Shown: positions 8,879 to 18,521 of the stretch, in pieces
Numbering within the stretch: the stretch's first letter is position 1
How the letters are laid out: each line of letters begins with the position of its first letter
Origin: Paraburkholderia sprentiae WSM5005
GTDB taxonomy: Bacteria; Pseudomonadota; Gammaproteobacteria; Burkholderiales; Burkholderiaceae
NCBI RefSeq assembly: GCF_001865575.2
Contig: NZ_CP017561.2
Coordinates: 3,294,001 to 3,358,000, forward strand
DNA length: 64,000 nt
Direction of reading: 5' to 3'
Position numbers and translations under genes: made by a program
The notes under the pieces: model-generated
The model's database searches: none
Seen by the model: only the letters and a program-made list of their open reading frames with translations
What the model was told of the DNA's origin: nothing

Positions 8879-9570
8879 CGTGTACCTCCCTGTCGTGCAG
8901 CCTTCAACGCGCGCGTCGCTTTGGGCGTCGGATCGCCCCAGCGCAGGCGCGCGTCGAACTCCACCGGCCCGCCGATCGCATGTTCCGTCGACGCGCCGCC
9001 CTTTCCCTGCGGCCGACGCAGTTCGCGCATTTCCGCGCCCCGCACGCCGTGTATCGCGCCGAGCCGCTTGAGCCACTCAGCCGACGCGAGATGGCCGCTC
9101 GAAGTCGCCAGCAATTCGGTCTCGTCGTCGCGCTGGCGCAACTGCCGCAATACGACGCGATCGTCGGGCTCGAAGCTCAGCGCTTCGAGCAGATCGCGCA
9201 GATGCGCGAGCGGCGTCGCGAGGTCCGCGGCGCGCGCCGCGGCTTTGTGCTGCTCCTGCGCGGCCCGCGACAGCTCCGCGTGCTCGGCGAGCGGCGTGGC
9301 AAGCCGCGCTAGCGCCTGCCCGGCGGCCGCGCGCTGCGCATCAAGCCGTGCTGCGGCGACGGTCTGCCAGCCCGCGACGAGCAACACGCCCGCGGCGCCG
9401 ACGCAAGCCGCCACAGCCCAGTCACGCATACAGCGGCGCCGAGCAACTCGCGCATTGCGTTGGCGGTATGGGAGCAGATTGAAGCCGCCGAGCCACGGCA
9501 CAGCGGCTCGCAGATCGGACCGCTCAGAACTCGCGGCCACGCCCGACGAAACCGACAGACCGCCCGTCAT
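8875..9570 (-). CDS. pilN: Type IV pilus assembly protein PilN
   Basis: A 231-residue bitopic inner-membrane protein. The signature GGFNLLPYRQR (~28-38), which docks into PilM, is followed by a membrane helix (WAVAACVGAAGVLLVAGW) and a periplasmic region: Ala/Leu-rich coiled coil (~75-120) and a ferredoxin-like C-terminal part (LRDLLEALSFEPDDRVVLRQL). The 27 residues before the signature are longer than in many PilN proteins. It overlaps its neighbours on both sides by four bases (ATGA), so translation of pilM-N-O/P-Q is coupled. Confidence 0.86.
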   Translation of the reverse strand: MTGGLSVSSGVAASSERSDLRAAVPWLGGFNLLPYRQRNARVARRRCMRDWAVAACVGAAGVLLVAGWQTVAAARLDAQRAAAGQALARLATPLAEHAELSRAAQEQHKAAARAADLATPLAHLRDLLEALSFEPDDRVVLRQLRQRDDETELLATSSGHLASAEWLKRLGAIHGVRGAEMRELRRPQGKGGASTEHAIGGPVEFDARLRWGDPTPKATRALKAARQGGTR

Positions 9571-10556
9571 TCCAGCACCCCGCGCAACGCGAGCCCAAAA
9601 GCGACCGCGCCAGCCGGCTCATGCAGCAACGCGTCGTCGAGCGTCCGCGCGTGGCTGGCGAGCAGCGCGCACTCGAACGGCAACACCGAGCAGCCAAGCA
9701 CATCGCCCATATCGGCGAGCGAAAAGCCCACGCCGTCGAGCAGGCCGATGTCGCCGCCGATCAGCGCGCAGTCGACCTCGCCGCCCTGCACGAGATCGCG
9801 CAACGCGTCGGCGAGATCGGTATGCTCGGGCGCCGGATAGCGCATCTCGCCGACGCTCGCGCCATCGACGACGCTCCAGCCGTACACACCGTCCGTACCG
9901 ACCCACACCGCCGCATACGGCTCGTTCGGGTCGAGCTCGCGGCTCGCTGCGTAGCGCAGTGCGCGTAATGCGGCGTGCGGCTCGCCATCGATCGCGGAGA
10001 GTGAAATGCCCGCGGTCGCCGCAGATTCGATTCGAGCTTCGAGATGCTGACGCGCGGTCGCGGCGATCTTCACCGAGCGCACCGGCGATCGCGTCTCGTC
10101 GACGTACCAGTCGACCGCCAGCGCATGACGCTCGAGCCCGGCGATGCGCTCCGCCTCTCCCATTACCGCGGGTGCGAGTCCGGCGAGCGCAACGCCGCCG
10201 TCCTCCTCGTCGCAGTCGCTTTGCGCGGCGAGCCGGGTGAGCGGCACTGTCGTCGTCAGCGTGGCCGACGCGGGCACGGCCATCGCGCAACGCAGCACGT
10301 GAGTCGCGCATACGCGCGGCAAATCGGCGAACGCATCGCGCAACGCGCGCCCGACGGCCTGCCGGTCGACGATCTCAGTGCCCGCCATCGCGCCGGCCGC
10401 GAGCGGCACCGTGCTCATGTATTCGAGATGTAGCGCGCCCCGTGCGCGTTGACTCAGTACCACCAGACGCACGTTTTGCGAACTCACATCGATGCCGGCG
10501 GCGAAACGCTGCCGGCCCGCCCGCACCGCCTGAAGCCACGATTTTTTATTGACCAT
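9567..10556 (-). CDS. pilM: Type IV pilus assembly ATPase-like protein PilM
   Basis: A 329-residue cytoplasmic actin-fold protein of the PilM/FtsA type, opening the pil cluster. AGIDVSSQNVRLVVLS (phosphate-1-like strand-turn), the MAVPASATLTTTVPL block, a second-domain start at ALIGGDIGLLDG and a C-terminal GAVAFGLALRG are visible. It binds the cytoplasmic tail of PilN. It is more divergent than Pseudomonas PilM, with an acidic insert SDCDEEDGG near residue 120. The start MVNKKSWLQ is chosen because GGGAGGAA lies just upstream; an ATG 11 codons earlier would put that SD inside the gene. Confidence 0.82.
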   Translation of the reverse strand: MVNKKSWLQAVRAGRQRFAAGIDVSSQNVRLVVLSQRARGALHLEYMSTVPLAAGAMAGTEIVDRQAVGRALRDAFADLPRVCATHVLRCAMAVPASATLTTTVPLTRLAAQSDCDEEDGGVALAGLAPAVMGEAERIAGLERHALAVDWYVDETRSPVRSVKIAATARQHLEARIESAATAGISLSAIDGEPHAALRALRYAASRELDPNEPYAAVWVGTDGVYGWSVVDGASVGEMRYPAPEHTDLADALRDLVQGGEVDCALIGGDIGLLDGVGFSLADMGDVLGCSVLPFECALLASHARTLDDALLHEPAGAVAFGLALRGVLE

Positions 10557-10793
10557 CACTTCCTCCCTCTGACTCACGCGACGAACCATTCGAACGCGAG
10601 TAACGAGGGATCATTGTCGGCAGACGCACGTCCTAACGACATTCGGCCGAAAGGCTAACGCGGATTCGAGCCGCCCCGAGCGACATCAAAGCGACTACAG
10701 TTGGGACTACAGCGAAGTCATTGCCGCGCGGCCCGGCGTGCGCTGATTGCACGTCATTCGTAAGCTTGTCGAAAGCAGAAAAATCTTGGCGGC

Positions 10794-10799
10794 TATAAT
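10794..10799 (+). promoter_or_regulatory. -10 box (TATAAT) upstream of mrcA
   Basis: A perfect TATAAT lies 27 bases before the mrcA ATG in the 269-bp divergent region shared with pilM. No -35 at normal spacing is convincing; TTGTCG occurs 22 bases upstream, which is too far. A transcript from here would have a leader of about 20 bases. Confidence 0.45.
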
Positions 10800-10825
10800 C
10801 GCGGGACTGTTTTTCCGGTATTCCT

Positions 10826-13222
10826 ATGCAAGCCACGTCTCCTACGTCCCCGCCCCCCGCGCCGAAAAAGCGCAAACGTCCGTTGTGGCTGAAGCTCATC
10901 CTCGGCCTGGTCGGGTTGATCGTGGCGGGCATCGTGTGCGTGGCGCTGCTGCTCGGCTACGCGCTCGTCGTCGCAACGCCGAACCTGCCGTCGCTCGATG
11001 CATTGACCGACTACCAGCCCAAGGTGCCGCTGCGAATCTATACGGCCGACCATGTGCTGATCGGCGAATTCGGCGAAGAGCGGCGCGACATCGTGCATAT
11101 CCAGGACGTGCCCGACAGCCTGAAGAAAGCGATCCTCGCGATCGAGGACGCGCGCTTCTACGAGCACGGTGGCGTCGATCTCACCGGCATCGCGCGGGCC
11201 GGCTTGGTCGCGCTGACTAACGGTCATGCGACGCAAGGCGCGAGCACGATCACGATGCAGGTCGCGCGCAACTTCTTCCTGTCCAGCGAGAAGACCTACA
11301 CGCGCAAGATCTACGAGATGCTGCTCGCGTACAAGATCGAATCGAAGCTGAGCAAGGATCAGATTCTCGAGGTGTACATGAATCAGATCTATCTCGGTCA
11401 GCGCGCGTACGGTTTCGCGAGCGCGGCGCGCGTGTACTTCGGCAAGGATCTGAAGGACCTGACGCTCGCCGAATCGGCGATGCTCGCCGGTCTGCCGAAG
11501 GCGCCATCCGCCTATAACCCGGTCGTCAATCCGAAACGCGCGAAGGTGCGTCAGGAGTACATCCTGCAGCGCATGTACGAGTTGCACTACATCACCCCGG
11601 AGCAGTACGACGAGGCAAGCCGGCAGCGACTCGTCGTGAAGGGCATGGGCAAGGAATACAGCGTGCACGCGGAATATGTCGCGGAAATGGTGCGGCAGAT
11701 GATGTACGCGCAGTATCGCGAAGAGGCGTACACGCGCGGCCTGAACGTCGTGACCACGATCGATTCGGCCGACCAGGACGTCGCCTATCATGCGGTTCGC
11801 AAAGGCTTGATGGACTACGAGCGCCGCCACGGCTATCGCGGCCCGGAGGCGTTCATCGATCTGCCGGCGGACGCCGACGGGCGCGAGCAGGCGATCGACG
11901 AAGCGCTGCTCGAACATCCCGACAACGGCGAAATCATTGCGGCCGTCGTCACGGCGGCGAGTCCGAAGCAGGTGCAGGCGGCGTTCATCGACGGCAATGT
12001 CGCGACGATCGAGGGCGACGGCCTGCGCTTCGCGCAGTTCGCGCTCGGCCCCCGCGCGCAACCGAATCAGCGCATCCGGCCCGGCGCCATCGTGCGGCTC
12101 GTGAAGAACGATGACGGCAACTGGTCGATCACGCAATTGCCGCAGGTGGAAGGCGCGTTCGTCTCAGTGGTGCCGCAGGACGGTGCGATCCGCTCGCTGG
12201 TCGGCGGCTTCGACTTCAACAAGAACAAGTTCAATCACGTGACGCAGGCCTGGCGTCAGCCGGGCTCGAGCTTCAAGCCGTTCATCTATTCGGCGTCGCT
12301 CGAAAAGGGCCTCGGGCCCGCCACGATCATCAACGACGCGCCGCTCTTTTTCAGCGCGGCGGAAACCGGCGGCCAGGCATGGGAGCCGAAAAACTACGGC
12401 GGCGGTTTCGACGGTCCGATGACGATGCGCACCGCGCTGCAGAAATCGAAGAACCTCGTGTCGATTCGCATCCTCAACCAGATCGGCCCGAAGTACGCGC
12501 AGCAATACATCACGCGCTTCGGCTTCGACGCGGAGCGCCACCCCGCCTATTTGCCGATGGCGCTTGGCGCGGGCCTCGTGACGCCGCTGCAGATGGCGGG
12601 CGCGTTCTCGGTATTCGCCAACGGCGGCTACCGGATCAATCCGTATCTGATCGCGGAGGTCACCGATCAGCGCGGCATCGTCGTCGCGCACGCGCAGCCG
12701 CTCGTGGCCGGGCAAAGCGCGCCGTTCGCGATCGAACCGCGCAACGCCTACGTGATGAACAGCCTGCTGCAAAGCGTCGCCCAGCGCGGCACCGGGGCGA
12801 AGAGCAACGTGCTCAAGCGAACCGATCTGGCAGGCAAGACCGGCACGACCAACGATTCCCGTGACGCGTGGTTCGCCGGCTATCAGCACACGCTCACCGC
12901 GATCGCGTGGATCGGCTACGACAATCCGCGCAGCCTCGGCGACAGGGAAACTGGCGGCGGCCTGGCGTTGCCTGTGTGGATCGAGTACATGGGACGCGCA
13001 CTGAAGGGTGTGCCCGAATACAAGATGCCACGCCCCGACGACGTAAGCGAAATCGGCTCGGAGCTTTATTTCGACGAATTCACGCCGGGCCACGGTTTCG
13101 TCGCGACGGTCGGCGTCAGTCAGGCGACGCTCGACGCCGAGGCGAGCGCCGCAGCCGCCGCGCCGGAGCAGGTGGGCGAGCAGGAAAAGCAGGACATCAT
13201 GAATCTGTTCCGCGGGCACTGA
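10826..13222 (+). CDS. mrcA: Penicillin-binding protein 1A (bifunctional peptidoglycan synthase)
   Basis: A 798-residue class A PBP. A Pro/Lys-rich cytoplasmic tail (1-22) is followed by a membrane helix (~23-50). The GT51 glycosyltransferase domain starts with EDARFYEHGGVDLTG (catalytic Glu ~107) and includes GASTITMQVARNF and KILEVYMNQIYLG-type motifs. An OB-like insert follows (~300-430), then the transpeptidase domain with SSFKPF (nucleophile Ser ~480), SKN and KTGTT (~669). It polymerises glycan strands and crosslinks peptides in the periplasm. It is transcribed alone, diverging from pilM. Its length suits the family. Confidence 0.96.
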   Translation: MQATSPTSPPPAPKKRKRPLWLKLILGLVGLIVAGIVCVALLLGYALVVATPNLPSLDALTDYQPKVPLRIYTADHVLIGEFGEERRDIVHIQDVPDSLKKAILAIEDARFYEHGGVDLTGIARAGLVALTNGHATQGASTITMQVARNFFLSSEKTYTRKIYEMLLAYKIESKLSKDQILEVYMNQIYLGQRAYGFASAARVYFGKDLKDLTLAESAMLAGLPKAPSAYNPVVNPKRAKVRQEYILQRMYELHYITPEQYDEASRQRLVVKGMGKEYSVHAEYVAEMVRQMMYAQYREEAYTRGLNVVTTIDSADQDVAYHAVRKGLMDYERRHGYRGPEAFIDLPADADGREQAIDEALLEHPDNGEIIAAVVTAASPKQVQAAFIDGNVATIEGDGLRFAQFALGPRAQPNQRIRPGAIVRLVKNDDGNWSITQLPQVEGAFVSVVPQDGAIRSLVGGFDFNKNKFNHVTQAWRQPGSSFKPFIYSASLEKGLGPATIINDAPLFFSAAETGGQAWEPKNYGGGFDGPMTMRTALQKSKNLVSIRILNQIGPKYAQQYITRFGFDAERHPAYLPMALGAGLVTPLQMAGAFSVFANGGYRINPYLIAEVTDQRGIVVAHAQPLVAGQSAPFAIEPRNAYVMNSLLQSVAQRGTGAKSNVLKRTDLAGKTGTTNDSRDAWFAGYQHTLTAIAWIGYDNPRSLGDRETGGGLALPVWIEYMGRALKGVPEYKMPRPDDVSEIGSELYFDEFTPGHGFVATVGVSQATLDAEASAAAAAPEQVGEQEKQDIMNLFRGH

Positions 13223-13243
13223 GGCCGCGTCGACGTCCCGCTA

Positions 13244-13277
13244 GAAAGAAAAAACCGCCGCGTTCGATACGCGGCGG
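13244..13277 (-). terminator. Bidirectional hairpin terminator between mrcA and cyaY
   Basis: The stem CCGCCGCG/CGCGGCGG with a 7-base loop has a run of T on its minus-strand side (TTTTTTCTTTC), so it mainly serves cyaY. On the plus strand only a weak T tract follows, so it may also help end mrcA. Confidence 0.75.
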
Positions 13278-13301
13278 TGCTGTTTCGACAGCGCTTCGCA
13301 C

Positions 13302-13622
13302 TTATTGCGCGGCGATCCGCACCGGCTCGCCAGCCTGCTGCGTCGCATACTCCGACAGCGCCGCAAAAAACTCCGAGCCGCTGCGCGTGTCGCGCCATTC
13401 GCCGTCGACGAAACGGAAGTGGAAACCACCGGCCTTCGCCGCGATCCAGATCTCGCTCATCGGCGGCTGAAGGTTGACGATGATCTTCGTGCGGTTCTCG
13501 AATTCGAGCGTCAGAACGTTGCCGCTGCGCTCGAGCTCGATGTCGGCGTCGGTGTCGTCGAGCGCGCTCTCGATGGCGGCCAGCACGGCTTCCGCACGGG
13601 TCAGGTAATCACTATCGGACAT
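13302..13622 (-). CDS. cyaY: Frataxin-like iron-sulfur regulator CyaY
   Basis: A 106-residue frataxin homologue that binds iron and modulates iron-sulfur cluster assembly on IscS. The acidic first helix ([16 protein letters not shown]), the beta-sheet strands VLTLEFEN and [24 protein letters not shown], and [14 protein letters not shown] are family landmarks. [11 protein letters not shown] is chosen as start; GGAGTTTAGC lies immediately before it. It diverges from lptM with only 35 bases between starts, so each promoter must lie in or next to the other gene. Confidence 0.94.
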   Translation of the reverse strand: MSDSDYLTRAEAVLAAIESALDDTDADIELERSGNVLTLEFENRTKIIVNLQPPMSEIWIAAKAGGFHFRFVDGEWRDTRSGSEFFAALSEYATQQAGEPVRIAAQ

Positions 13623-13657
13623 GCTAAACTCCATCGATTATTTATTCAGGGACAGTC

Positions 13658-14002
13658 ATGCGAGTCGTAACTCGGATGCGCGCGGCAGCGCCCGGCCGCG
13701 CGATTGTAGCGGTAATAGCCATTCTCGCAGGTTGCGCGCTCACCGGCTGCGGCCAACGCGGCTCGCTGTATCTGCCGACCGTACCGCCGATGCCTGCGCC
13801 GCCGGCTCACCGCACGCAAACGCCGTCGACCGATCAAACGCAACCCGCTAGCGGCAGCGCGGCCGACATGGATTCGATCCCCGACACCTCGGGCACACCG
13901 CTCACGCTCGCTCCCGAAGACCAGCTCACCACGCCGCCCGCTTCGGCGGCATCGGCTCCCGCTGTGCCGCTGCCCGCCTCTGCCGCCCCTTCCGCTCAAT
14001 AA
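13658..14002 (+). CDS. lptM: LPS-assembly lipoprotein LptM (YifL-like)
   Basis: A 114-residue lipoprotein. A basic N-terminus and hydrophobic stretch lead to the lipobox ALTGCGQRGSLYLP. The Cys at the lipobox with the following GQRGxLYLP is the signature of LptM, the small lipoprotein that helps LptD oxidative maturation in the outer membrane. The remaining ~75 residues are Pro/Ala/Ser-rich and look disordered; E. coli LptM is shorter. It sits directly before lysA (9-base gap), the usual arrangement. AGGGA precedes the start. Confidence 0.88.
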   Translation: MRVVTRMRAAAPGRAIVAVIAILAGCALTGCGQRGSLYLPTVPPMPAPPAHRTQTPSTDQTQPASGSAADMDSIPDTSGTPLTLAPEDQLTTPPASAASAPAVPLPASAAPSAQ

Positions 14003-14011
14003 GACTTTCGC

Positions 14012-15274
14012 ATGACTCGATCAGCATTTGACTACGTCGACGGCGTATTGCACGTCGAAGGCGTGTCCGCCGTTTCCCTCGCCGAGCAGTTCGGCACGCC
14101 GCTGTACGTCTATTCGCGCGCCGCGCTGAGCGCTGCGTGGAACGCCTATGCCGGCGCCTGCGCCGGACGTCGCGCGAGCGTGCACGTGGCCGTCAAGGCC
14201 AACAGCAACCTCGCGGTGCTGAACGTGTTCGCGCGCCTCGGCGCGGGCTTCGACATCGTGTCGGGCGGCGAGCTCGCGCGCGTGCTCGCGGCCGGCGGTA
14301 AAGCCGAAAACACTGTGTTTTCGGGCGTCGGCAAGCAGGCGAACGAAATGCGCGAGGCGCTCGCGGCCGGTGTCAAATGCTTCAACGTGGAATCGATTCC
14401 CGAGCTCGACCGGCTCAATGCGGTGGCGGGCGAGATGGGCAAGAAGGCGCCGGTGTCGCTTCGTGTGAATCCCGACGTCGACGCGAAAACGCATCCGTAC
14501 ATTTCCACCGGCCTGAAGACGAACAAGTTCGGCGTCGCGTTCGAAGATGCGCGCGCCACCTACCAGGCGGCGGCAGCGATGGCGAATCTCGAGGTGGTCG
14601 GCGTCGACTGCCATATCGGCTCGCAGATCACCGAAGTCGCGCCCTATCTCGACGCGATCGACAAGATGCTGGAACTCGTCGAGCGGATCGAGCAGGACGG
14701 CGTGACGATTCGCCATATCGATGTCGGTGGCGGTCTCGGCATCAGCTACGACGACGAAACGCCGCCGGAAATCGGCGAGTTCGTGCGCATGGTGCTCGAT
14801 CGCATCGAAGCGCGCGGTCACGGTCACCGCGAAGTCTATTTCGAGCCGGGCCGCTCGCTGGTCGGCAATGCGGGCGTGCTGCTCACACGTCTCGAGTTCC
14901 TCAAGCCGGGTGAGGACAAGAATTTTGCGATCGTCGACGCGGCGATGAACGATCTCGCGCGCCCCGCGATGTACGACGCGTATCACGCAATCGAGCCGGT
15001 CGTGAAGCGCGCTGTGCCCGCGCACGTGTACGACGTGGTCGGCCCGGTCTGCGAAAGCGGCGACTGGCTCGGGCGCGAACGGCTGCTCGCGGTCGAACCC
15101 GGCGATCTGCTCGCGATCCGCTCGGCCGGCGCGTACGGCTTCGTGATGAGCTCGAACTACAACACGCGTGCGCGCGCCGCCGAGGTGATGGTGGATGGTA
15201 CACAGGCGCATGTGGTTCGCGCGCGCGAACAGGTCAAGCAGCTGTTTGCGGGTGAAACGATTCTGCCGGCGTAA
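14012..15274 (+). CDS. lysA: Diaminopimelate decarboxylase
   Basis: A 420-residue PLP-dependent enzyme of fold type III that makes lysine from meso-diaminopimelate. The PLP lysine is K62 in HVAVKANSN. HIGSQI, HIDVGGGLGISYDDE (phosphate binding), EPGRSLVGNAG and the active-site Cys in GPVCESGDWLGRER are readable. It is cotranscribed with lptM (9-base gap) and ends at a strong terminator at 15320. Length and motifs fit the family throughout. Confidence 0.97.
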   Translation: MTRSAFDYVDGVLHVEGVSAVSLAEQFGTPLYVYSRAALSAAWNAYAGACAGRRASVHVAVKANSNLAVLNVFARLGAGFDIVSGGELARVLAAGGKAENTVFSGVGKQANEMREALAAGVKCFNVESIPELDRLNAVAGEMGKKAPVSLRVNPDVDAKTHPYISTGLKTNKFGVAFEDARATYQAAAAMANLEVVGVDCHIGSQITEVAPYLDAIDKMLELVERIEQDGVTIRHIDVGGGLGISYDDETPPEIGEFVRMVLDRIEARGHGHREVYFEPGRSLVGNAGVLLTRLEFLKPGEDKNFAIVDAAMNDLARPAMYDAYHAIEPVVKRAVPAHVYDVVGPVCESGDWLGRERLLAVEPGDLLAIRSAGAYGFVMSSNYNTRARAAEVMVDGTQAHVVRAREQVKQLFAGETILPA

Positions 15275-15319
15275 ACGCCGGAACCGGTGGCAGAGCCATC
15301 GGTATAAAGCGCAGCAGCG

Positions 15320-15357
15320 AAAATGGCGATGCCAAAGTGGCATCGCCATTTTTCTTT
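15320..15357 (+). terminator. Terminator of lptM-lysA (bidirectional)
   Basis: A 14-bp stem AAATGGCGATGCCA / TGGCATCGCCATTT with a 3-base loop is followed by TTTCTTTG on the plus strand. The A-rich left flank makes it usable in the minus direction too, for the convergent msrPQ genes. Confidence 0.88.
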
Positions 15358-15391
15358 GATGCACGGTGCGCGACGCGAAGGCCTGTCGCCA

Positions 15392-16093
15392 TCACCGCCG
15401 GCGCGTTCTGATACTTCGCTCCCGTATCCATACCACCAGGCGCCACCCCAGCAACGCGATCATCACCGCGCCGTAAATCTTCGGCAGCAGCAAATCGTGC
15501 TTGCCCGCCTTCATCCACCAGAAATGCAGGATCGCCAGCGCGCCGATCGCATAGATCGCGCGATGCAGCGTCTGCCAGCGACGCCCGAGCCTGCGCACCA
15601 TCGCGCGCGGCGACGTAACGGCAAGCGCGATCAGCAGAACGAACGCGGCGAAGCCCACTGTGATGAACGGCCGCTTACCGATGTCCTTCAGAATCTCCGC
15701 GACATCGAACCACTTGTCGAACCACAGGTAGGTGGTGAAATGCAGCGCCGCATAGAAGAATGTGTAGAGCCCAAGCATGCGCCGAAAGCGCACGAACGCG
15801 GCGACGCCGCTCAGACGGCGCAGCGGCGTCACAGCCAAGGTGATGCACAGGAACACGAGCGTCCACAGGCCCGTCGAACGCGTGATGAATTCGATCGGAT
15901 TCGCGCCGAGCCGATCGGTCACGCCGAACAGCACGAGGCGCGCGAGCGGGTACAGCGCCGCGATGAACACCGCGACTTTCGCCGGTATGACCCAGCGCGC
16001 GCCGCCCGCGGGACGTGGCTTCGCCGTCGACATCTGCGCCGTGGGCCGCGCCACCGGCTGGTTGCGGGTCACAGTTTGCGTATCGGATGCCAT
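15392..16093 (-). CDS. msrQ: Haem-binding membrane subunit MsrQ
   Basis: A 233-residue integral membrane protein of the ferric-reductase-like YedZ family. It carries electrons from the quinone pool to MsrP for repair of oxidised methionine in periplasmic proteins. About six membrane helices follow a 35-residue polar N-terminus (VIPAKVAVFIAALYPLARLVLFG first). Candidate haem His residues are in FFYAALHFTTYLW and LHRAIYAIGALAILHFWW. It starts 10 bases after the msrP stop on the same strand, forming the expected msrPQ operon. Confidence 0.92.
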   Translation of the reverse strand: MASDTQTVTRNQPVARPTAQMSTAKPRPAGGARWVIPAKVAVFIAALYPLARLVLFGVTDRLGANPIEFITRSTGLWTLVFLCITLAVTPLRRLSGVAAFVRFRRMLGLYTFFYAALHFTTYLWFDKWFDVAEILKDIGKRPFITVGFAAFVLLIALAVTSPRAMVRRLGRRWQTLHRAIYAIGALAILHFWWMKAGKHDLLLPKIYGAVMIALLGWRLVVWIRERSIRTRRR

Positions 16094-16103
16094 CGCGCCC
16101 GCC

Positions 16104-17099
16104 TCAGAAGTTCTTCTTCAGGTCCATGCCCTGATAGAGCGACGCGACCTGATCGCCGTAACCGTTGAACATCAGTGTCTTGCGTTTCGGCGTGAAAAAA
16201 CCGTCTTCGCCGATCCGCCGTTCACTGGCCTGACTCCAGCGCGGATGATCGACATTAGGATTCACGTTGGAATAGAACCCATATTCGTTCGAAGCGTAGG
16301 TGTTCCAGCTCGTCGGCGGCTGCATCTCGACGAAGCGGATTTTCACCAGCGACTTCGCGCTCTTGAAGCCGTACTTCCACGGCACCACGACGCGCACCGG
16401 CGCGCCGTTCTGATTCGGCAGCACCTGGCCGTAGAGGCCCATCGTCAGCAGTGTCAGCGGATGCATCGCTTCGTCCATCCGCAGTCCTTCGGAGTAGGGC
16501 CACTCGAGTATCGGCGCCGACAGCCCGGGCATCTGCGAGGGATCGGCAAGCGTGATGAACTGCAGGTATTTCGCATTGCCGGTCGGCTCGACGCGTTTGA
16601 TCAGTTCCGACAGCGAGACGCCGATCCACGGAACGACGATCGACCAACCTTCGACGCAACGCAGCCGGTACACGCGTTCCTCGAGCGGTGCGAGCTTCAA
16701 CAAGTCGTCGATGTCGTAGACCTTCGGATTCTTGATCTCGCCCTCGACGCTCACCTTCCACGGATGCGGCCGCAACGTGCCCGCGTGCTGCGCGGGATCG
16801 GATTTGTCGGTGCCGAACTCGTAGAAATTGTTGTAGGTGGTGATGTCTTTGTACGGCGTGATCTTGTCGAGCGCGACGAACCGGGTGTTGGTCTTCGCCG
16901 CGAGCTTCTGCGCCTTTGGATCGGGCGACGAGTACGTCGCAACAGCCTCGCCGCTCACGCCGATCAGGCTGCCGAGCGCCATTGCGCCTGCTGCCTGCAG
17001 GATGCGTCGCCGGTTCTCGAACACGTGTCGTGGCGTGATTTCGCTGCGCGCGATGTCGTCGCCGCTCAGTTGAATGCTGCCGCTTCGTTTGATCCACAT
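16104..17099 (-). CDS. msrP: Periplasmic methionine sulfoxide reductase catalytic subunit MsrP
   Basis: A 331-residue molybdopterin oxidoreductase of the sulfite-oxidase fold. A twin-arginine signal is present ([19 protein letters not shown]), so it is exported folded with its cofactor. The molybdenum-ligating Cys is in [33 protein letters not shown] and the [18 protein letters not shown]-terminal region match MsrP. The start [10 protein letters not shown] is chosen because AAGGAG lies 8 bases upstream; longer frames lack a proper signal. It is the first gene of msrPQ. Confidence 0.95.
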   Translation of the reverse strand: MWIKRSGSIQLSGDDIARSEITPRHVFENRRRILQAAGAMALGSLIGVSGEAVATYSSPDPKAQKLAAKTNTRFVALDKITPYKDITTYNNFYEFGTDKSDPAQHAGTLRPHPWKVSVEGEIKNPKVYDIDDLLKLAPLEERVYRLRCVEGWSIVVPWIGVSLSELIKRVEPTGNAKYLQFITLADPSQMPGLSAPILEWPYSEGLRMDEAMHPLTLLTMGLYGQVLPNQNGAPVRVVVPWKYGFKSAKSLVKIRFVEMQPPTSWNTYASNEYGFYSNVNPNVDHPRWSQASERRIGEDGFFTPKRKTLMFNGYGDQVASLYQGMDLKKNF

Positions 17100-17246
17100 C
17101 GTGCTGCTCCTTGCCGGCCCGCCGCGTCGCGCGCGTTGCGGGGCCATATTGATGATCGCCCGTTTGGGGGCGTCTGTCATCCACGGATACTTGCTCGGGT
17201 GCTTGAGTAGCGAACACCAGGGCGCAACGCATATTCCGTCCGCCAT

Positions 17247-17284
17247 AAAAAAACCGCCGGTGCCAAAGCACGCGGCGGTTCTTA
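17247..17284 (-). terminator. Terminator of the resB-ccsB operon
   Basis: On the minus strand the stem AACCGCC.../...GGCGGTT with an inner GTGC/GCAC helix is followed by seven T. It lies about 22 bases past the ccsB stop. Confidence 0.85.
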
Positions 17285-17305
17285 GTCGTTTCAGCGCGGC
17301 GGATC

Positions 17306-18517
17306 TTACAGCTTGCCGTAGCTATGCAAGCCCGACAGGAACATGTTCACGCCGAGGAACGCAAAAGTCGTGACCAGCAGGCCGGTCAGCGCCCACCATG
17401 CGGCGAGCGCGCCGCGCAGGCCCTTCATCAGACGCATGTGCAGCCAGGCCGCGTAGTTCAGCCACACGATCAGCGCCCACGTTTCCTTCGGGTCCCAGCT
17501 CCAGTAGCCGCCCCACGCTTGGGCGGCCCACAGCGCGCCGAGAATCGTCGCTATCGTGAAGAACGCGAAGCCGACCGCGATCGACTTGTACATCACGTCG
17601 TCGAGCACGTCGAGCGCCGGCAGACGATCGGCGAGCACGCCGCGTTCCTTCGCCAGATACGCGACGCCCACCATCGCGGACAGCGCGAAGCTGCCATAAC
17701 CGATGAAATTCGCCGGCACGTGGATCTTCATCCACCAGCTTTGCAGCGCCGGCACGAGCGGCTGGATCTGCTGCGCATCGCGCGCGACCGAGTACCACAT
17801 CAGGAAGCCGACGGCCGCGCTGATCACGAGCAGCACGAAGGCGCCGAGCGCGCGCGTGTTGTAGTGCTGCTCGTAGTACAGGTAGAACAGCGCGGTGATC
17901 AGGCTGAACAGCACGAACACTTCATATAGGTTCGAAATCGGAATATGGCCGACATCGGCGCCGATCAGGTACGACTCGTACCAGCGCACCATCATGCCCA
18001 CGAAGCCCATCAGCACCGCCGCCCACACCATCTTCGAGCCGATCGCGGCGCCGGTCGGCGAGCGCGATAGCAGCGCGATCCAGTAGAACACAGTCGCGAA
18101 TACGAACAGTGCGCTCATCCACAGGATGGCGGACTGGCTCGACAGGAAATACTTGAGAAAAAACGCGTTGTCGGCGCGGCTCAGATCGCCGTGGTAAATC
18201 TGGATCGCAAGCAGCGACAGTGCAGCAATGCCCACCATCAGAGGACGCACCGGCTTCCATCGCCAGCCGAGCACCACGAAAACCGGTACCGAGCACACTA
18301 GCACCAGTTTGTCGTAGTAGTTCATGAACGGGTAATAGCGCGACAGCGCGAACCCTGCGCCCCCGACGAGCGCGAGCGCGAACAGCCAGTCGACGATACC
18401 GAGCCGTTTCAGGAACGGCCGTTCGTCGTAATACGGGAGCTCGGGCGTGCTGCTCGCAAACGCTTTGTCGGCGCGTGAAGCAGAAGAAGAGGCGGAGGAA
18501 ACCTGAGTCAAGTCCAT
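17306..18517 (-). CDS. ccsB: Cytochrome c biogenesis protein CcsB/ResC (System II)
   Basis: A 403-residue polytopic membrane protein with about eight helices. The tryptophan-rich haem-handling motif [15 protein letters not shown] is near the C-terminus, with flanking His residues ([16 protein letters not shown]). Together with ResB it exports haem and attaches it to apocytochromes c in the periplasm. The start [10 protein letters not shown] is chosen; upstream sequence in the same frame overlaps resB and lacks family similarity. It begins four bases after the resB stop. Confidence 0.93.
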   Translation of the reverse strand: MDLTQVSSASSSASRADKAFASSTPELPYYDERPFLKRLGIVDWLFALALVGGAGFALSRYYPFMNYYDKLVLVCSVPVFVVLGWRWKPVRPLMVGIAALSLLAIQIYHGDLSRADNAFFLKYFLSSQSAILWMSALFVFATVFYWIALLSRSPTGAAIGSKMVWAAVLMGFVGMMVRWYESYLIGADVGHIPISNLYEVFVLFSLITALFYLYYEQHYNTRALGAFVLLVISAAVGFLMWYSVARDAQQIQPLVPALQSWWMKIHVPANFIGYGSFALSAMVGVAYLAKERGVLADRLPALDVLDDVMYKSIAVGFAFFTIATILGALWAAQAWGGYWSWDPKETWALIVWLNYAAWLHMRLMKGLRGALAAWWALTGLLVTTFAFLGVNMFLSGLHSYGKL

Positions 18518-18521
18518 GATC

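Noticed and set aside
10793..13219. Two long minus-strand frames antisense to mrcA
   Set aside because: They are codon-bias shadows; mrcA on the plus strand has full family motifs and these frames have none.
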